From contig JACAWG010000061.1 in the NCBI GenBank assembly GCA_017160915.1, forward strand, positions 102,159 to 166,158: a stretch of 64,000 nt of DNA, in the 5' to 3' direction. This DNA is from Aggregatibacter actinomycetemcomitans (lineage in GTDB: Bacteria; Pseudomonadota; Gammaproteobacteria; Enterobacterales; Pasteurellaceae). The notes beneath the pieces were generated by a model. The model saw nothing but the letters and a program-made list of their open reading frames with translations. It was not told where the DNA came from and ran no database searches. Shown here piece after piece: positions 23,413-32,694 of the stretch (position 1 is its first letter; each line of letters starts with the position of its first letter). Both the position numbers and the translations under genes were made by a program.

Positions 23413-24402
23413 CTAATCAATGCCCAACACTTTACGCCCGTTGATGCTGGCAATATTCACCATGGCATCCAAATCCGGGAAGCGGCAACCTGCCGCCAAC
23501 AGGCTTAACTCCTGCCACATATCGCCTTCGCATAAAGGCACCATGTAATCACAGATATTGTCGGTGCCGATAGCAACCGTAATGCCTTCCGGGATCATTT
23601 CATCCGCCGGCGTGAGCGCATTATGGAATGGCATCAGTTCCTCTTTTCGGTTACTGTCAATCCATGCCATCGGGCAGGCAATCATCATCATTTGTGCCTG
23701 ACGCATTTTTTCATATAAACGATAACGATATTCTTTGGAATGCGAACCGATAGAAATACCGTGAATCGCCACCACCCGACCTTGCATACCATGCTCAATG
23801 GCTTTGTCGCACAACTGCTCCGTTTCTTTTTCCTGCGGCGAATTGAACTGATCCACGTGCACATGGCACATAATGCCGAGGGATTTGGCTTTATCCAACA
23901 AAATATCCATAGCGTCCAAACCGCGCCCGTAATCCAATTCGTCACGATAAGGCAAGCCGCCGATCATATCCACCATTTCCGAACCGATGTCGAACCATTT
24001 ACGCGCCGTCGGTTCAATGACGCCTTTCAACGTTTGGTTGGCAAATTTCAGAATAATGTCATTTTTATACACTTCACGCGCTTTGTGGGCGGCGATAATG
24101 GCGCGATCTTCGCACACCGGGTCAATATCCACAAAGGTACCGAACGCCGTGACCCCTTGGGAAATCATCAATTCGATGGATTGACAAAAACGGGCGTAAT
24201 AATCATCTACGGAGGAGGTGCGTTTTACCTCGTCCACCAAGTCCCACTTTTGCTGCAAATTACTGCTGTGATAAATCCCGATTTTTTCCGGAGTCATGGT
24301 AAAAGCGCGGTCGGCATGCGCGTGTGCATTAACCCAGCCGCCTTTTTTAATAATTTCATCTCGAATATAGGTTTTGAAACTCCGAACATGATTCTTCGTC
24401 AT
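23413..24402 (-). CDS. CodA-like amidohydrolase (cytosine deaminase family)
   Basis: Metal-dependent hydrolase of 329 residues. Metal ligands are seen in order: His27 and His29 (NAHAHAD), His180/His182 (CHVHVDQ), His214 (AIHGISIG) and Asp281 (GTDNICD). The pattern matches E. coli cytosine deaminase (HIH, HCDE, SHTT, GHDDVFD), but the N-terminal beta-sandwich part is short or absent and the protein is about 100 residues shorter. The substrate is unknown; a pyrimidine or related ring is a fair inference from the family and from the pyrBI-like leader upstream. The gene stands alone between terminators. Confidence 0.8.
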   Translation of the reverse strand: MTKNHVRSFKTYIRDEIIKKGGWVNAHAHADRAFTMTPEKIGIYHSSNLQQKWDLVDEVKRTSSVDDYYARFCQSIELMISQGVTAFGTFVDIDPVCEDRAIIAAHKAREVYKNDIILKFANQTLKGVIEPTARKWFDIGSEMVDMIGGLPYRDELDYGRGLDAMDILLDKAKSLGIMCHVHVDQFNSPQEKETEQLCDKAIEHGMQGRVVAIHGISIGSHSKEYRYRLYEKMRQAQMMMIACPMAWIDSNRKEELMPFHNALTPADEMIPEGITVAIGTDNICDYMVPLCEGDMWQELSLLAAGCRFPDLDAMVNIASINGRKVLGID

Positions 24403-24568
24403 AATTACTCCATGGTAGGCAAATTGGAAAATGTGATGGGCGCAAATAGAAAAAAATCCTCAAAAGAGGATCGTTTATTAATTGAAAAAAAAAGGCGAAC
24501 AATGAAGCGGATTCATTGCAATAACGGATAATGTTATAAAAAATTCGCAGATTTTTAATTAATAACAT
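24356..24568 (-). CDS. Candidate leader peptide of the amidohydrolase gene
   Basis: An ATG (24566-24568) with AGGA eight bases upstream opens a 70-codon frame that runs through a nine-base T tract and a rho-independent terminator and ends 46 bases inside the amidohydrolase gene. The T tract encodes Phe-rich FAFFFQL, like the FFFPL part of the E. coli PyrL leader. Translation rather than product would matter: a ribosome close behind paused polymerase would break the terminator hairpin. This role is inferred from layout. Confidence 0.55.
   Translation of the reverse strand: MLLIKNLRIFYNIIRYCNESASLFAFFFQLINDPLLRIFFYLRPSHFPICLPWSNYDEESCSEFQNLYSR
24449..24493 (-). terminator. Candidate UTP-sensing attenuator: T tract plus terminator
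   Basis: On the minus strand nine T (24485-24493) are followed 13 bases later by ATCCTC (24466-24471) TTTT GAGGAT (24456-24461) and a run of seven T (24450-24456). The terminator lies inside the leader frame and about 48 bases upstream of the amidohydrolase ATG. An upstream pause-type hairpin GCTCGC/GCGGGC is seen at about 24591-24612. Confidence 0.75.
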
Positions 24569-24660
24569 CGTATTTGTCCTGATATAAATTGCCCGCTAGT
24601 ATAAAGCGAGCAACCTTAAAAATATAATCGGTTTTGACTATTGGTCAGGCGTATTTTTAA

Positions 24661-26400
24661 TCATTTTTCCAAAAATGAACGCTCTTGATTAAACACTTCC
24701 AAAAACAGCCCTAACGGCGGTCTTTCGGAGGAAATTTTCTGATAAGTGCGGTCATATTTTTGATAGTTTCCGCGGGTATCAATATGATATTGCGTGCCGT
24801 CCGGCTGAATAATCACATTCCAGCGATAATTGGACACCAAGACCCAATCCGGCGTCTGGCTCAAGTCAAACAGATCACGCCCCTGCGCGTAATCGCCAAT
24901 GGGGTTTTTCACCTTGAAAACATGTTTCATTAACGCCGGCAACACATCCACATGAGATGTTAATTTTGTCACTTTGCCTTTCGCCAAACCTTGCCAATGC
25001 ACAATCAGCGGCACCCGCACTTCATCTTGGGCGAAATAGCTGTTTTCTTCTTTCTCCGTGAGCTGCCGGAAAGTGTAGCCATGTTCGGCGGTAATAATCA
25101 CCAACGTATTCGGCAAATCCAACTGCGGCAAAATCCGCCCCAATAATTCATCAATTTTGGTGCGCTCCTGCGCGTAATTTTCCGGTGATAAATTCGGTTT
25201 AATGTCCAGGCTCAAATAACCCCAGAACGGTTTATCCTGCGTCTTTGCCGTCTCCAGCCAGCGTTGGAAAGCATTTACCGCGCTTTGATTGGAAGTGTCA
25301 CCGGTCAGCTTGGTTTGCTGATAAATCGCACGCCGTAAAATGCTGGCATTAAACTTCCTGCCGGAAAACAGCCCTTGCGCGTATTTCTGTTGCGTCATGC
25401 GTCCAACCAGTGCGGAAGGGGTTTTGTTGCTCAGTAAGCTGTCGGTGTAATTTGCATTCAGACCATAAAACAAGCCCGTCAAACCGGCGTTATTGTTATT
25501 GCCACTACTGTAATGATTGGTAAATTGCGTGGAATCGGCGGCGAACTGCGCTAAATTCGGCATGATCTCTGCATTAATGGCATCATAACGCAAACCGGAA
25601 ACCGTAATCAGGACGATATTTTGTTTATCCTCCGGTTCATCAAAAGTCAGCGGCTTTTTCGGATATTCAATCGCCAACGCATCCAAACGCCCTTCCTGAG
25701 CCAGCCGTTCGGCATATTCCTGCTTATTGATAAAGCCATGTTTTTCTAGGAACGAACGGGCGGTCATCGGATAGGACAACGGGAAATTGGAACGCTGCAT
25801 CGTAATCGGACGATACAAATACGCGTCCGCCCACGCATAAATCAGATGGGTGGCGCTAAACGTACAAACGAAAAAAATGCCCACGCCTTTCAGCCATTTT
25901 TGCCGTTCCAAACTGCGCAATTTTTGCCAAGACCAACGGGAAAACAGCATTTGTACCAATAAGATCAACGGCATCGGCACGAAGAAAAGTTGCCAGTTGC
26001 GGGAAAGTTCGCCGTTTTCCGGATTCACCAGTAAATTCCAGACCAAGGAGGAAAGGTGAAGATTAAAACGAACGAAGACTTCCGTATCCACCAATAGCAA
26101 GGTATTGCCGATAGTGGCAAGAATGACGGTCAGCCCACGAAAAGTGCGGTGGTTTTTGACGATAAAACTGAGGGGGAAAATCACCAGCAAATAAAAGGCG
26201 AAAACAATAAAACTGAAGTGCCCCAATAAGCTGATGAAAAAATACACTTTGCCGAATAGGGTGTCGGGCCAGTCGATAATAAAAGCATAACGGGCACCGA
26301 TAAAAATCGCCCATAGAATATTAAAAAAAGCAAACCAGTGACCCCACGAGATTTTTTGCGAGGTTTCTTCACGATATTGTTTGCTGTTGAATTTCCACAT
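24661..26400 (-). CDS. yejM: YejM/LapC (PbgA), inner-membrane LPS synthesis regulator
   Basis: DUF3413 plus sulfatase-like protein of 579 residues. Five hydrophobic segments in the first 190 residues are followed by a periplasmic alkaline-phosphatase-fold domain beginning near NIVLITVSGLRYDAI. In E. coli this protein controls LpxC turnover through LapB. The sulfatase core has Ser in VSGLRYD and SSGNNNNAGL where true sulfatases keep the catalytic Cys/Ser and metal ligands, so catalysis is doubtful. The start MWKFNSKQYREE and the neighbour yejL fit the conserved yejLM pair. Confidence 0.93.
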   Translation of the reverse strand: MWKFNSKQYREETSQKISWGHWFAFFNILWAIFIGARYAFIIDWPDTLFGKVYFFISLLGHFSFIVFAFYLLVIFPLSFIVKNHRTFRGLTVILATIGNTLLLVDTEVFVRFNLHLSSLVWNLLVNPENGELSRNWQLFFVPMPLILLVQMLFSRWSWQKLRSLERQKWLKGVGIFFVCTFSATHLIYAWADAYLYRPITMQRSNFPLSYPMTARSFLEKHGFINKQEYAERLAQEGRLDALAIEYPKKPLTFDEPEDKQNIVLITVSGLRYDAINAEIMPNLAQFAADSTQFTNHYSSGNNNNAGLTGLFYGLNANYTDSLLSNKTPSALVGRMTQQKYAQGLFSGRKFNASILRRAIYQQTKLTGDTSNQSAVNAFQRWLETAKTQDKPFWGYLSLDIKPNLSPENYAQERTKIDELLGRILPQLDLPNTLVIITAEHGYTFRQLTEKEENSYFAQDEVRVPLIVHWQGLAKGKVTKLTSHVDVLPALMKHVFKVKNPIGDYAQGRDLFDLSQTPDWVLVSNYRWNVIIQPDGTQYHIDTRGNYQKYDRTYQKISSERPPLGLFLEVFNQERSFLEK

Positions 26401-26404
26401 AATG

Positions 26405-26629
26405 TTATTGGTTCGCCGTGTTAACGGAGTTCAGCAAAGCGTCGGAAAAGGCTTTCGCCAGCACTTGTCGTTGCTGTTTTCCGACACTGCCGAGCAGTAA
26501 ATTGGTGGTCATATTGCCTAACACGATTAAGGATAAATCCAGCGGCGCTTGGTGTTTTTCAAGCACTGCAATCATGTCGTTGAGAATTTCATCTATTTGT
26601 TTATCTTGATATTTTGATTGAATTGCCAT
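26405..26629 (-). CDS. yejL: YejL family protein (DUF1414)
   Basis: Small conserved protein of unknown function, always next to yejM and divergent from yejK. From MAIQSKYQDKQ it has 74 residues, the family size, with the signature HQAPLDLSLIVLGNMTTNLL. The open frame could start 11 codons earlier at 26662; neither site has a clear Shine-Dalgarno sequence, and I prefer the family-like start. The stop lies 4 bases before the yejM ATG. Confidence 0.88.
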   Translation of the reverse strand: MAIQSKYQDKQIDEILNDMIAVLEKHQAPLDLSLIVLGNMTTNLLLGSVGKQQRQVLAKAFSDALLNSVNTANQ

Positions 26630-26756
26630 GTTTGGTTGGTCTGCCGATTTAAAATGCCGCATATATTAACCGATAATTGCGCTAATCCTAACATATTTTG
26701 TTAGTTCTGGTAAAAAGTGCGGTTATAATAGGCGGAATTTTTTTAGGGACAATTTC

Positions 26757-27782
26757 ATGAGCATTACAGTTAAACAAATTATTCTCCACCAAATTATCAA
26801 ATCCAATCAAACCGAAGCGGAAAGCGTGCCGCAACTGCATAGCGTGCTACGTGAACAAGTGCTGACAATCACGCCGGAAGTGGAACAGATGATGTTGCAG
26901 TTACACCAAGGCTATCAAAACAAAGCGAAAGGTTATGGTGTTTTTCTGGACTCCTCGGTGTTTGCACAAAGTCTGAATCGTTTGTTGGAAAATGAACTGG
27001 AATTTCTACCGTTCAGCTATGAAGCGACGAATTTACTGATTAACGAACTGGGTAAATATAATTTTGCCGATAACGGCACCTTGGTTTTATGCCAATATAA
27101 TTTTCTCGCCACCGATTACCTGTTTATCGCGTTATTGGATAGTCGTGTCAGTATGTTGGTAGATGACAAACTGGAAATTCAACGTACCGAATATTTAGAC
27201 ATCACCCAATTTGATGTGGCGGCACGCATTAATTTGACCGACCTGCAGCTTAATGCCAATTCCAATCGTTACTTAACCTTCATCAAGGGGCGCGTAGGAC
27301 GCAAAATCGCGGACTTCTTTATGGACTTCCTCGGCGCGGAAGAAGGACTCAATCCGCAAGTACAAAATCAATGTTTGTTACAGGCGGTGAGTGATTACTG
27401 CGCGCAAGGCGAGTTAAATCGTGAACAAACCCAGGCGGTAAAAAAACAGGTGTTTGAATACTGCAAAGGGCAGATAAATAGCGGCGAAGACATTGAACTT
27501 ACGGAACTTTCCGGCGAGCTGCCGACTCTAAACCAACAACCTTTTGCCGAGTTTACTCAAGCGCAAAATTACGGCTTGGAAGAAAATATACCGCCGGTTC
27601 GCACCGCACTTAAGTCGCTCACGAAATTCTCCGGCTCCGGCAAGGGGGTGACTATTAGTTTTGATGCCGAGTTAATTAATCAACGTATCATTTGGGATGA
27701 AGCCGCCGATACGCTTACAATCAAAGGGCTCCCGCCAAATTTGCGCGATCAGTTGCAGCGCCAGTTAAAAGAACAGAATTAG
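26757..27782 (+). CDS. yejK: YejK/NdpA, nucleoid-associated protein
   Basis: Abundant nucleoid-associated protein of 341 residues, spermidine-nucleoid form in E. coli. It begins [13 protein letters not shown], and [40 protein letters not shown] and the basic C-terminal region match the family. A USS-containing promoter region of about 125 bases separates it from the divergent yejL. Confidence 0.93.
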   Translation: MSITVKQIILHQIIKSNQTEAESVPQLHSVLREQVLTITPEVEQMMLQLHQGYQNKAKGYGVFLDSSVFAQSLNRLLENELEFLPFSYEATNLLINELGKYNFADNGTLVLCQYNFLATDYLFIALLDSRVSMLVDDKLEIQRTEYLDITQFDVAARINLTDLQLNANSNRYLTFIKGRVGRKIADFFMDFLGAEEGLNPQVQNQCLLQAVSDYCAQGELNREQTQAVKKQVFEYCKGQINSGEDIELTELSGELPTLNQQPFAEFTQAQNYGLEENIPPVRTALKSLTKFSGSGKGVTISFDAELINQRIIWDEAADTLTIKGLPPNLRDQLQRQLKEQN

Positions 27783-27847
27783 TTTGGCAATTAATTAAAC
27801 TTTCGGTATCATCGTCCACATTATCCAGAGAATAAAAAGGCAAAGAA

Positions 27848-28261
27848 ATGCAATTCAGATCTGTTGTAACCGCACTTATTTTCGCGCTCAGTGTTACCGC
27901 CTGCTCCACCGTCAATAAAGTTGTTTATCGTATTGATGTACCGCAAGGCAACTATTTGGAAGCCTCAAAAGTTACGCAATTAAAAACCGGCATGACAGCC
28001 CAACAGGTTCAGTATTTACTCGGTACGCCGGTTCTCATCGATCCTTACAGCAACCACGCCTGGTATTATGTTTACTTACAACAAAAAGCCTATGAAACGC
28101 CGGAACAGCATACGTTGGTCGTACACTTCGACCAAAATGGCACCGTAAGCAACTTTGACTTGGACAAACCGTTACCGAATGACGATAAAGTCGAGGTGAA
28201 TAATACCATTATCACGGCACCTGACGCGCAAGCTAAGCGTTGGTGGCAATTCTGGAAATAA
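27848..28261 (+). CDS. bamE: BamE, outer-membrane assembly lipoprotein
   Basis: Component of the Bam complex that inserts beta-barrel proteins. The 137-residue precursor has a lipoprotein signal ending at the lipobox VTAC, with Cys19 as the lipidated residue. The SmpA/OmlA fold follows: GNYLEASKVTQLKTGMTAQQVQYLLGTP, then NHAWYYVY. The next gene, cpxR, belongs to the envelope stress system that monitors related defects; this neighbourhood may be coincidence. Confidence 0.93.
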   Translation: MQFRSVVTALIFALSVTACSTVNKVVYRIDVPQGNYLEASKVTQLKTGMTAQQVQYLLGTPVLIDPYSNHAWYYVYLQQKAYETPEQHTLVVHFDQNGTVSNFDLDKPLPNDDKVEVNNTIITAPDAQAKRWWQFWK

Positions 28262-28302
28262 TCTTCACTCTTTTTATTTGTAACCCGAATAAGGCTTAAC
28301 CT

Positions 28303-28998
28303 ATGGCTAAAATTTTACTTGTTGATGATGATGCGGAACTCACCGAACTGTTGGCACAATTATTAGATTTAGAAGGCTTTCAGGTGAATGTCGCGAACAA
28401 TGGTAAAGAAGCACTGGAATTACTTGACCATAGTTATGATCTCATCTTATTAGACATTATGATGCCGGTCTTAAACGGTATCGAAACATTAAAACAAATC
28501 AGAAAAACCTATTCCACGCCGGTCATGATGCTGACCGCCCGTGGTGATGACATTGATCGTATTTTAGGGCTTGAATTGGGAGCGGACGACTACCTGCCGA
28601 AGCCGTTTAATGATCGTGAATTGGTTGCACGAATTAAAGCGATTTTAAGACGCACCGCACAGGCAAATAGTGCAAAAGATCCGGCAGATGTGGACAAAGT
28701 TGAATTTGGCGGCATCGTGTTTTATCCGGGACGCCAACAGGCAATGTTGGGCACAAAAGATCTGGAACTCACCGGTACCGAATTTGCGTTACTGTTAAAA
28801 CTGATCACCAATCCGGGATTAATTTTAACCCGTGAAGAACTCAGTCTTGAAGTTTTAGGCAAACCGCTTACGCCTTTTGATCGTGCCATTGATATGCATA
28901 TGTCGAATTTACGGAAAAAATTACCGTCTCGTCCCGATGACCTCCCATGGTTTAAAACACTTCGTGGTCGCGGTTATTTATTAATTGCGGAAAAATAA
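28303..28998 (+). CDS. cpxR: CpxR, envelope stress response regulator
   Basis: OmpR-type response regulator of 231 residues. The receiver domain has DDD at 8-10, the phosphorylated Asp51 in LLDIMMP, Thr in MLTARG and Lys in YLPKPF. The winged-helix domain follows from about 135, with RAIDMHMSNLRKKL and TLRGRGYLL. It is followed by cpxA, but a terminator-like hairpin lies between them. Confidence 0.94.
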   Translation: MAKILLVDDDAELTELLAQLLDLEGFQVNVANNGKEALELLDHSYDLILLDIMMPVLNGIETLKQIRKTYSTPVMMLTARGDDIDRILGLELGADDYLPKPFNDRELVARIKAILRRTAQANSAKDPADVDKVEFGGIVFYPGRQQAMLGTKDLELTGTEFALLLKLITNPGLILTREELSLEVLGKPLTPFDRAIDMHMSNLRKKLPSRPDDLPWFKTLRGRGYLLIAEK

Positions 28999-29000
28999 CA

Positions 29001-29028
29001 ATAAAGGCTATTTTTATATAGCCTTTTT
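29001..29028 (+). terminator. Terminator-like hairpin between cpxR and cpxA
   Basis: AAAGGCTAT (29003-29011) pairs with ATAGCCTTT (29018-29026) and is followed by TTTTTC. It is a compact hairpin with a U tract, 15 bases before the cpxA ATG. It would reduce transcription of cpxA relative to cpxR. Confidence 0.8.
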
Positions 29029-29042
29029 CATCCCTAGCAATC

Positions 29043-30431
29043 ATGTTCAGAAAAGAATTTATTTTTAACTCACTCACCATACGAATTTTTACCTTCTTCT
29101 GGCTCACATTTTCTATTTTACTGATCTTTATTTTTCTATTGCCTTATTTTGATGCCCATATTTACTCTAACCTAAAAGAATATGAAGTTGCCAAATACCA
29201 AAAAGAAATTGCGACATCCATTCGGAACAACCAAATTTCCCGTATTTTAGCGGGCGTCCCCAGTTTCCCGAATGATCGATTTACTTCCCACCCGGTATTA
29301 ATTTCACCTAGCGGGCAAATTCTCGGCGCACTCACCGAAGAAGAAAAATCGGTACGCCAATTTATTTTTAATAACGCCTCACTGGATCAACCGCTAAAGA
29401 AAATCTATTCCAACATTCAAATTGTCGGTCCGTTTTCGCTTTATTTAAATCCTGAGCATAATCAATCTTATAGCTTGTATTTTGTCAATCAGATCAACGC
29501 GCAAAAAGAAATCCTGAACTACATTTTTGACCGCCCGTTTTTCCTGATTATTTTGGTCATTTTGATTTCTACGCCATTATTATGGTGGCTATCGCGCAGT
29601 ATCGGACAGCCTATTCGTAACTTACAACTGGCGGCGAATGCCGTCGCGGTGGGAAATCTGAATATCAATAAAGAGCTTGAAACCAAAGGTTTAATCGAAC
29701 TGCGCCAAGTAGGACAAAGTTTTAACCGAATGATGCTTTCCCTTGAAGAGGTCTTACTAAACCAACAATCGCTGTTATCTTCCATTTCTCACGAGCTAAG
29801 AACGCCACTAACCCGTTTACAGCTGGCAACGGCGTTATTACGTCGTCGTTTAGGCGATAGCAATGAAATTCAGCGTATTGATACGGAAGCACAACGTTTA
29901 GATAAAATGATCAATGACTTACTGCAACTTTCCCGTCAGCAGCTGCACAGTCACCTGGAAAAAGACATCTTCCCGGTACCTTTACTTTGGGAAGAAATTT
30001 TAGAAGATGCGGAATTTGAAGCGGCTCAACGAAATATTCGTTTTAATGTGGAACAAGGCATTGCCCATCCTGAACAATATTACCTCAACGGTAACCATGG
30101 TCTTCTTGCAAGTGCGGTGGAAAATATTGTCAGAAATGCGTTGAAATACACGAAATCGGCAATTTCAATGCATATCTACACCCATGAAAATGACTTATTT
30201 ATTCGTATTGAAGATAACGGCGCAGGTTTACCGGAAGATGAATATGAAAAAATCTTTAAGCCGTTTTATCGCGTTGATGAAGCCCGCACCCGCGAAACCG
30301 GCGGCACAGGTTTAGGCTTATCCATTGTTGCCAACACCGCGAAAGATCATCACGGTGCGGTCTGGGCAGGAAAAGCCAACTTGGGCGGGTTAGCCGTCAC
30401 CCTACGCTTACCGCTTTGGGTGGCAAAATAA
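29043..30431 (+). CDS. cpxA: CpxA, envelope stress sensor kinase
   Basis: Membrane histidine kinase of 462 residues. Two TM segments (about 16-37 and 165-184) bracket a periplasmic sensor domain of about 125 residues. HAMP follows, then the H box with His250 in SSISHELRTPLTRLQ, N box ENIVRNALKY, and G boxes RIEDNGAGLP and GGTGLGLSI. Its partner is CpxR. No strong Shine-Dalgarno sequence is seen after the preceding hairpin; CCTAGCAATC precedes the ATG. Confidence 0.94.
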   Translation: MFRKEFIFNSLTIRIFTFFWLTFSILLIFIFLLPYFDAHIYSNLKEYEVAKYQKEIATSIRNNQISRILAGVPSFPNDRFTSHPVLISPSGQILGALTEEEKSVRQFIFNNASLDQPLKKIYSNIQIVGPFSLYLNPEHNQSYSLYFVNQINAQKEILNYIFDRPFFLIILVILISTPLLWWLSRSIGQPIRNLQLAANAVAVGNLNINKELETKGLIELRQVGQSFNRMMLSLEEVLLNQQSLLSSISHELRTPLTRLQLATALLRRRLGDSNEIQRIDTEAQRLDKMINDLLQLSRQQLHSHLEKDIFPVPLLWEEILEDAEFEAAQRNIRFNVEQGIAHPEQYYLNGNHGLLASAVENIVRNALKYTKSAISMHIYTHENDLFIRIEDNGAGLPEDEYEKIFKPFYRVDEARTRETGGTGLGLSIVANTAKDHHGAVWAGKANLGGLAVTLRLPLWVAK

Positions 30432-30451
30432 CTTAAAAATCGTTAAATAAA

Positions 30452-30490
30452 CAAAAACCCCATTGAACGAACAGCGCAATGGGGTTTTTA
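30452..30490. terminator. Bidirectional terminator between cpxA and gltS
   Basis: AAAAACCCCATTG (30454-30466) pairs with CAATGGGGTTTTT (30477-30489). A and T runs on both sides serve the convergent genes. Confidence 0.92.
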
Positions 30491-30505
30491 TTTCGATAAA
30501 CTTAA

Positions 30506-31714
30506 TTAGTGTAATGCCGATACCACAAATAAAAAGACTTTAAGTAAAGACGCATTCACCAAGTCAATAAAGAACGCCCCTACCATCGGCACAATCAAGA
30601 AGGCTTTATGTGACGGCCCGAAGCGGCTGGTAATTGCCTGCATATTGGCAACCGCAGTCGGTGTCGCACCAAGACCGAAACCACAGTGACCGGCACTTAA
30701 TACTACCGCATCATAATCTTTGCCCATCATACGGTAAGTCACATAAATCGCGAAGAGCGCCATGATAACCACCTGAATTGCCAAAATAACCATGACCGGT
30801 AATGCCAATCCTGCCAATTGCCATAATTTTAAGGACATTAATGCGATAGCTAAGAATAAGGACAAACCCACATTACCCAAAACATCCACAGCGGAATCGG
30901 CAACGTTAAACTTGAAGATATGGGTTAAGGAGTTACGAATGACCACCCCGGTAAACAGACACCATACGAACGTCGGCAATTCAATAACGGTACCTTTTGT
31001 ATGCGCATCCAAGAATTGACCGATAAGCAAACAGCACGCCATCATGGTAATTGTTTCAATTAATGAACGGGTTGTAATTTTACGTTGATAAGTGGGATGC
31101 TCAAAGGCTTCTTGTACATCATCAACATCATCATTTTCCGGATTCTCGCCATGATTCATTTTACGCAATAAATGACGCGCCACCGGACCGCCGATAATAC
31201 CGCCGGAGACCAAACCGAAGGTTGCACAAGCCATGGCTAATTCCAATGCGCCTTCAAGGTGGAATAACTCCGTTAATTTACCTGCCCATGCCGCACCGGT
31301 ACCATGTCCGCCGGTTAACGTGACCGAACCGGCAATTAACCCGTAAGCAGGGTCGATGCCGAGTAAGACGGAACCCGCCACACCCACGGTATTTTGTACG
31401 GCAATCAATAGCCCTGCCGCGATCACGAAAATAATTAACGGTTTACCGCCTTTAACCAGGCGTGCAAAGTTGGCACTTAAACCGATGGAAGAAAAGAACA
31501 CCAACATCATGGTGGACTGCAAATGCGTATCAAACGTAAAAGACAATCCCCAACCCTGATATAAAACGGTCAGAATAATCGCAACCAAGAAACCGCCCAC
31601 AACCGGCTCGGGAATATTATAATTTTTCAAGAAGGAAATACGTTTTACCAGAAAATACCCAAGCAGCAGCACAAAGCCCGCTAATGCGAGGGTTTCAAAA
31701 GTATTGAAAGTCAT
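30506..31714 (-). CDS. gltS: GltS, sodium/glutamate symporter
   Basis: Inner-membrane Na+/glutamate carrier (ESS family) of 402 residues with about ten hydrophobic segments in two inverted halves. Family segments seen: PEPVVGGFLVAI, TGGHGTGAAWAGKL and, in the second half, GHCGFGLGATPTAVANM, the two re-entrant GxGT/GxGA-type loops. GAGGATGTTCT precedes the ATG. It is a single-gene unit. Confidence 0.95.
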   Translation of the reverse strand: MTFNTFETLALAGFVLLLGYFLVKRISFLKNYNIPEPVVGGFLVAIILTVLYQGWGLSFTFDTHLQSTMMLVFFSSIGLSANFARLVKGGKPLIIFVIAAGLLIAVQNTVGVAGSVLLGIDPAYGLIAGSVTLTGGHGTGAAWAGKLTELFHLEGALELAMACATFGLVSGGIIGGPVARHLLRKMNHGENPENDDVDDVQEAFEHPTYQRKITTRSLIETITMMACCLLIGQFLDAHTKGTVIELPTFVWCLFTGVVIRNSLTHIFKFNVADSAVDVLGNVGLSLFLAIALMSLKLWQLAGLALPVMVILAIQVVIMALFAIYVTYRMMGKDYDAVVLSAGHCGFGLGATPTAVANMQAITSRFGPSHKAFLIVPMVGAFFIDLVNASLLKVFLFVVSALH

Positions 31715-31879
31715 AGAACATCCTCTTTTTAATGATGAAATCCCGGTTATTGTTAATCATTCTAAACACCGGGAAATTTTATGCGAAGAATAAAAAATTT
31801 TTATCGATCACGAAAGGAATTTCAATTTAGCAGAAAAATCGGGCGACTGCCAGGAAAACGCATAAAAATTTCATCCGGT

Positions 31880-32314
31880 CTAACAACTTAACCAAAACGT
31901 GACAGGACCGTCATTAACCAAACTTACCTGCATATCCGCCGCAAAACGTCCGCATTCCACCTTTAATTTCTCACCGCACTTTTGCACGAAATACCCATAA
32001 AGCTCATTTGCTAATTGCGGTGGTGCGCCTTTAGAGAAACTTGGGCGTAGCCCTTTTTGCGTATCCGCCGCCAAGGTAAATTGCGACACCACCAATAATT
32101 CGCCGCCGATTTGCTGCACATTCAGATTCATTTTGTCATCCGCGTCGCTAAACACGCGGTAATTCAACACCTTCTCCGCCAATTTATCCGCTTTTTGTCT
32201 ATCATCGTCTTTTTCCACGCCCAGCAACACCAACAATCCCTTGCTGATTTGTCCGACAACCTCACCGCCTACTTCTACTTTTGCCTGGGTTACCCGTTGA
32301 ATTAATGCAATCAT
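31880..32314 (-). CDS. dtd: Dtd, D-aminoacyl-tRNA deacylase
   Basis: Chirality proofreading enzyme of 144 residues that clears D-amino acids, and glycine from tRNA-Ala. Active-site motifs SQFTLAAD and NDGPVTFWL (the Gly-cisPro loop) are intact. The ATG overlaps the stop of the upstream unknown gene (ATGA), the last link of a chain of overlapping genes. Confidence 0.95.
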   Translation of the reverse strand: MIALIQRVTQAKVEVGGEVVGQISKGLLVLLGVEKDDDRQKADKLAEKVLNYRVFSDADDKMNLNVQQIGGELLVVSQFTLAADTQKGLRPSFSKGAPPQLANELYGYFVQKCGEKLKVECGRFAADMQVSLVNDGPVTFWLSC

Positions 32315-32694
32315 ATTGTTTTCCTACACGTTAAATATTGTTCTAAATTGGCAATATAAAACTCAATATCTTGTTCTTGATATCCTAAAATCCGACCAAT
32401 CTCTCTTTCTATACCGGGTATAAACTGAGTTGCACCTTCCGCTAACAAATACTTTAATTTCTCCGCCTGAACCTCATAACCTTTCCGATAAACAATAAAA
32501 TTTATTAGCACAAAGTCACCAGCCAACACATCAATTTCATTGGCTTGCTCCATAACAGCAAAAGCCCCTTGCTCAATGTAAGGGAAAAATTCAGCAGGAA
32601 TCCCTAAGTCATTATTAAATAATGCAACATTCTTTTCATGATTAAGCATTAATTGTAACTCTTTGCCTTCATGTGGTCCCAAGATACCATTCAT
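32311..32694 (-). CDS. Unknown 127-residue protein between yihY and dtd
   Basis: I do not recognise this soluble, mildly acidic protein. It starts [17 protein letters not shown] and contains two cysteine-poor helical parts and an aromatic stretch ([17 protein letters not shown]). The open frame extends further into yihY, but ATG at 32694 overlaps the yihY TGA by four bases, and its own TGA overlaps the dtd ATG by four bases. It is therefore probably translated by coupling. In E. coli yihY and dtd are adjacent without this gene. No toxin or enzyme motif is visible. Confidence 0.8.
   Translation of the reverse strand: MNGILGPHEGKELQLMLNHEKNVALFNNDLGIPAEFFPYIEQGAFAVMEQANEIDVLAGDFVLINFIVYRKGYEVQAEKLKYLLAEGATQFIPGIEREIGRILGYQEQDIEFYIANLEQYLTCRKTI

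Noticed and set aside
23740..24531. A 263-codon plus-strand frame opposite the amidohydrolase
   Set aside because: No ribosome binding site or family resemblance; it runs through the T tract and terminator of the opposite strand.
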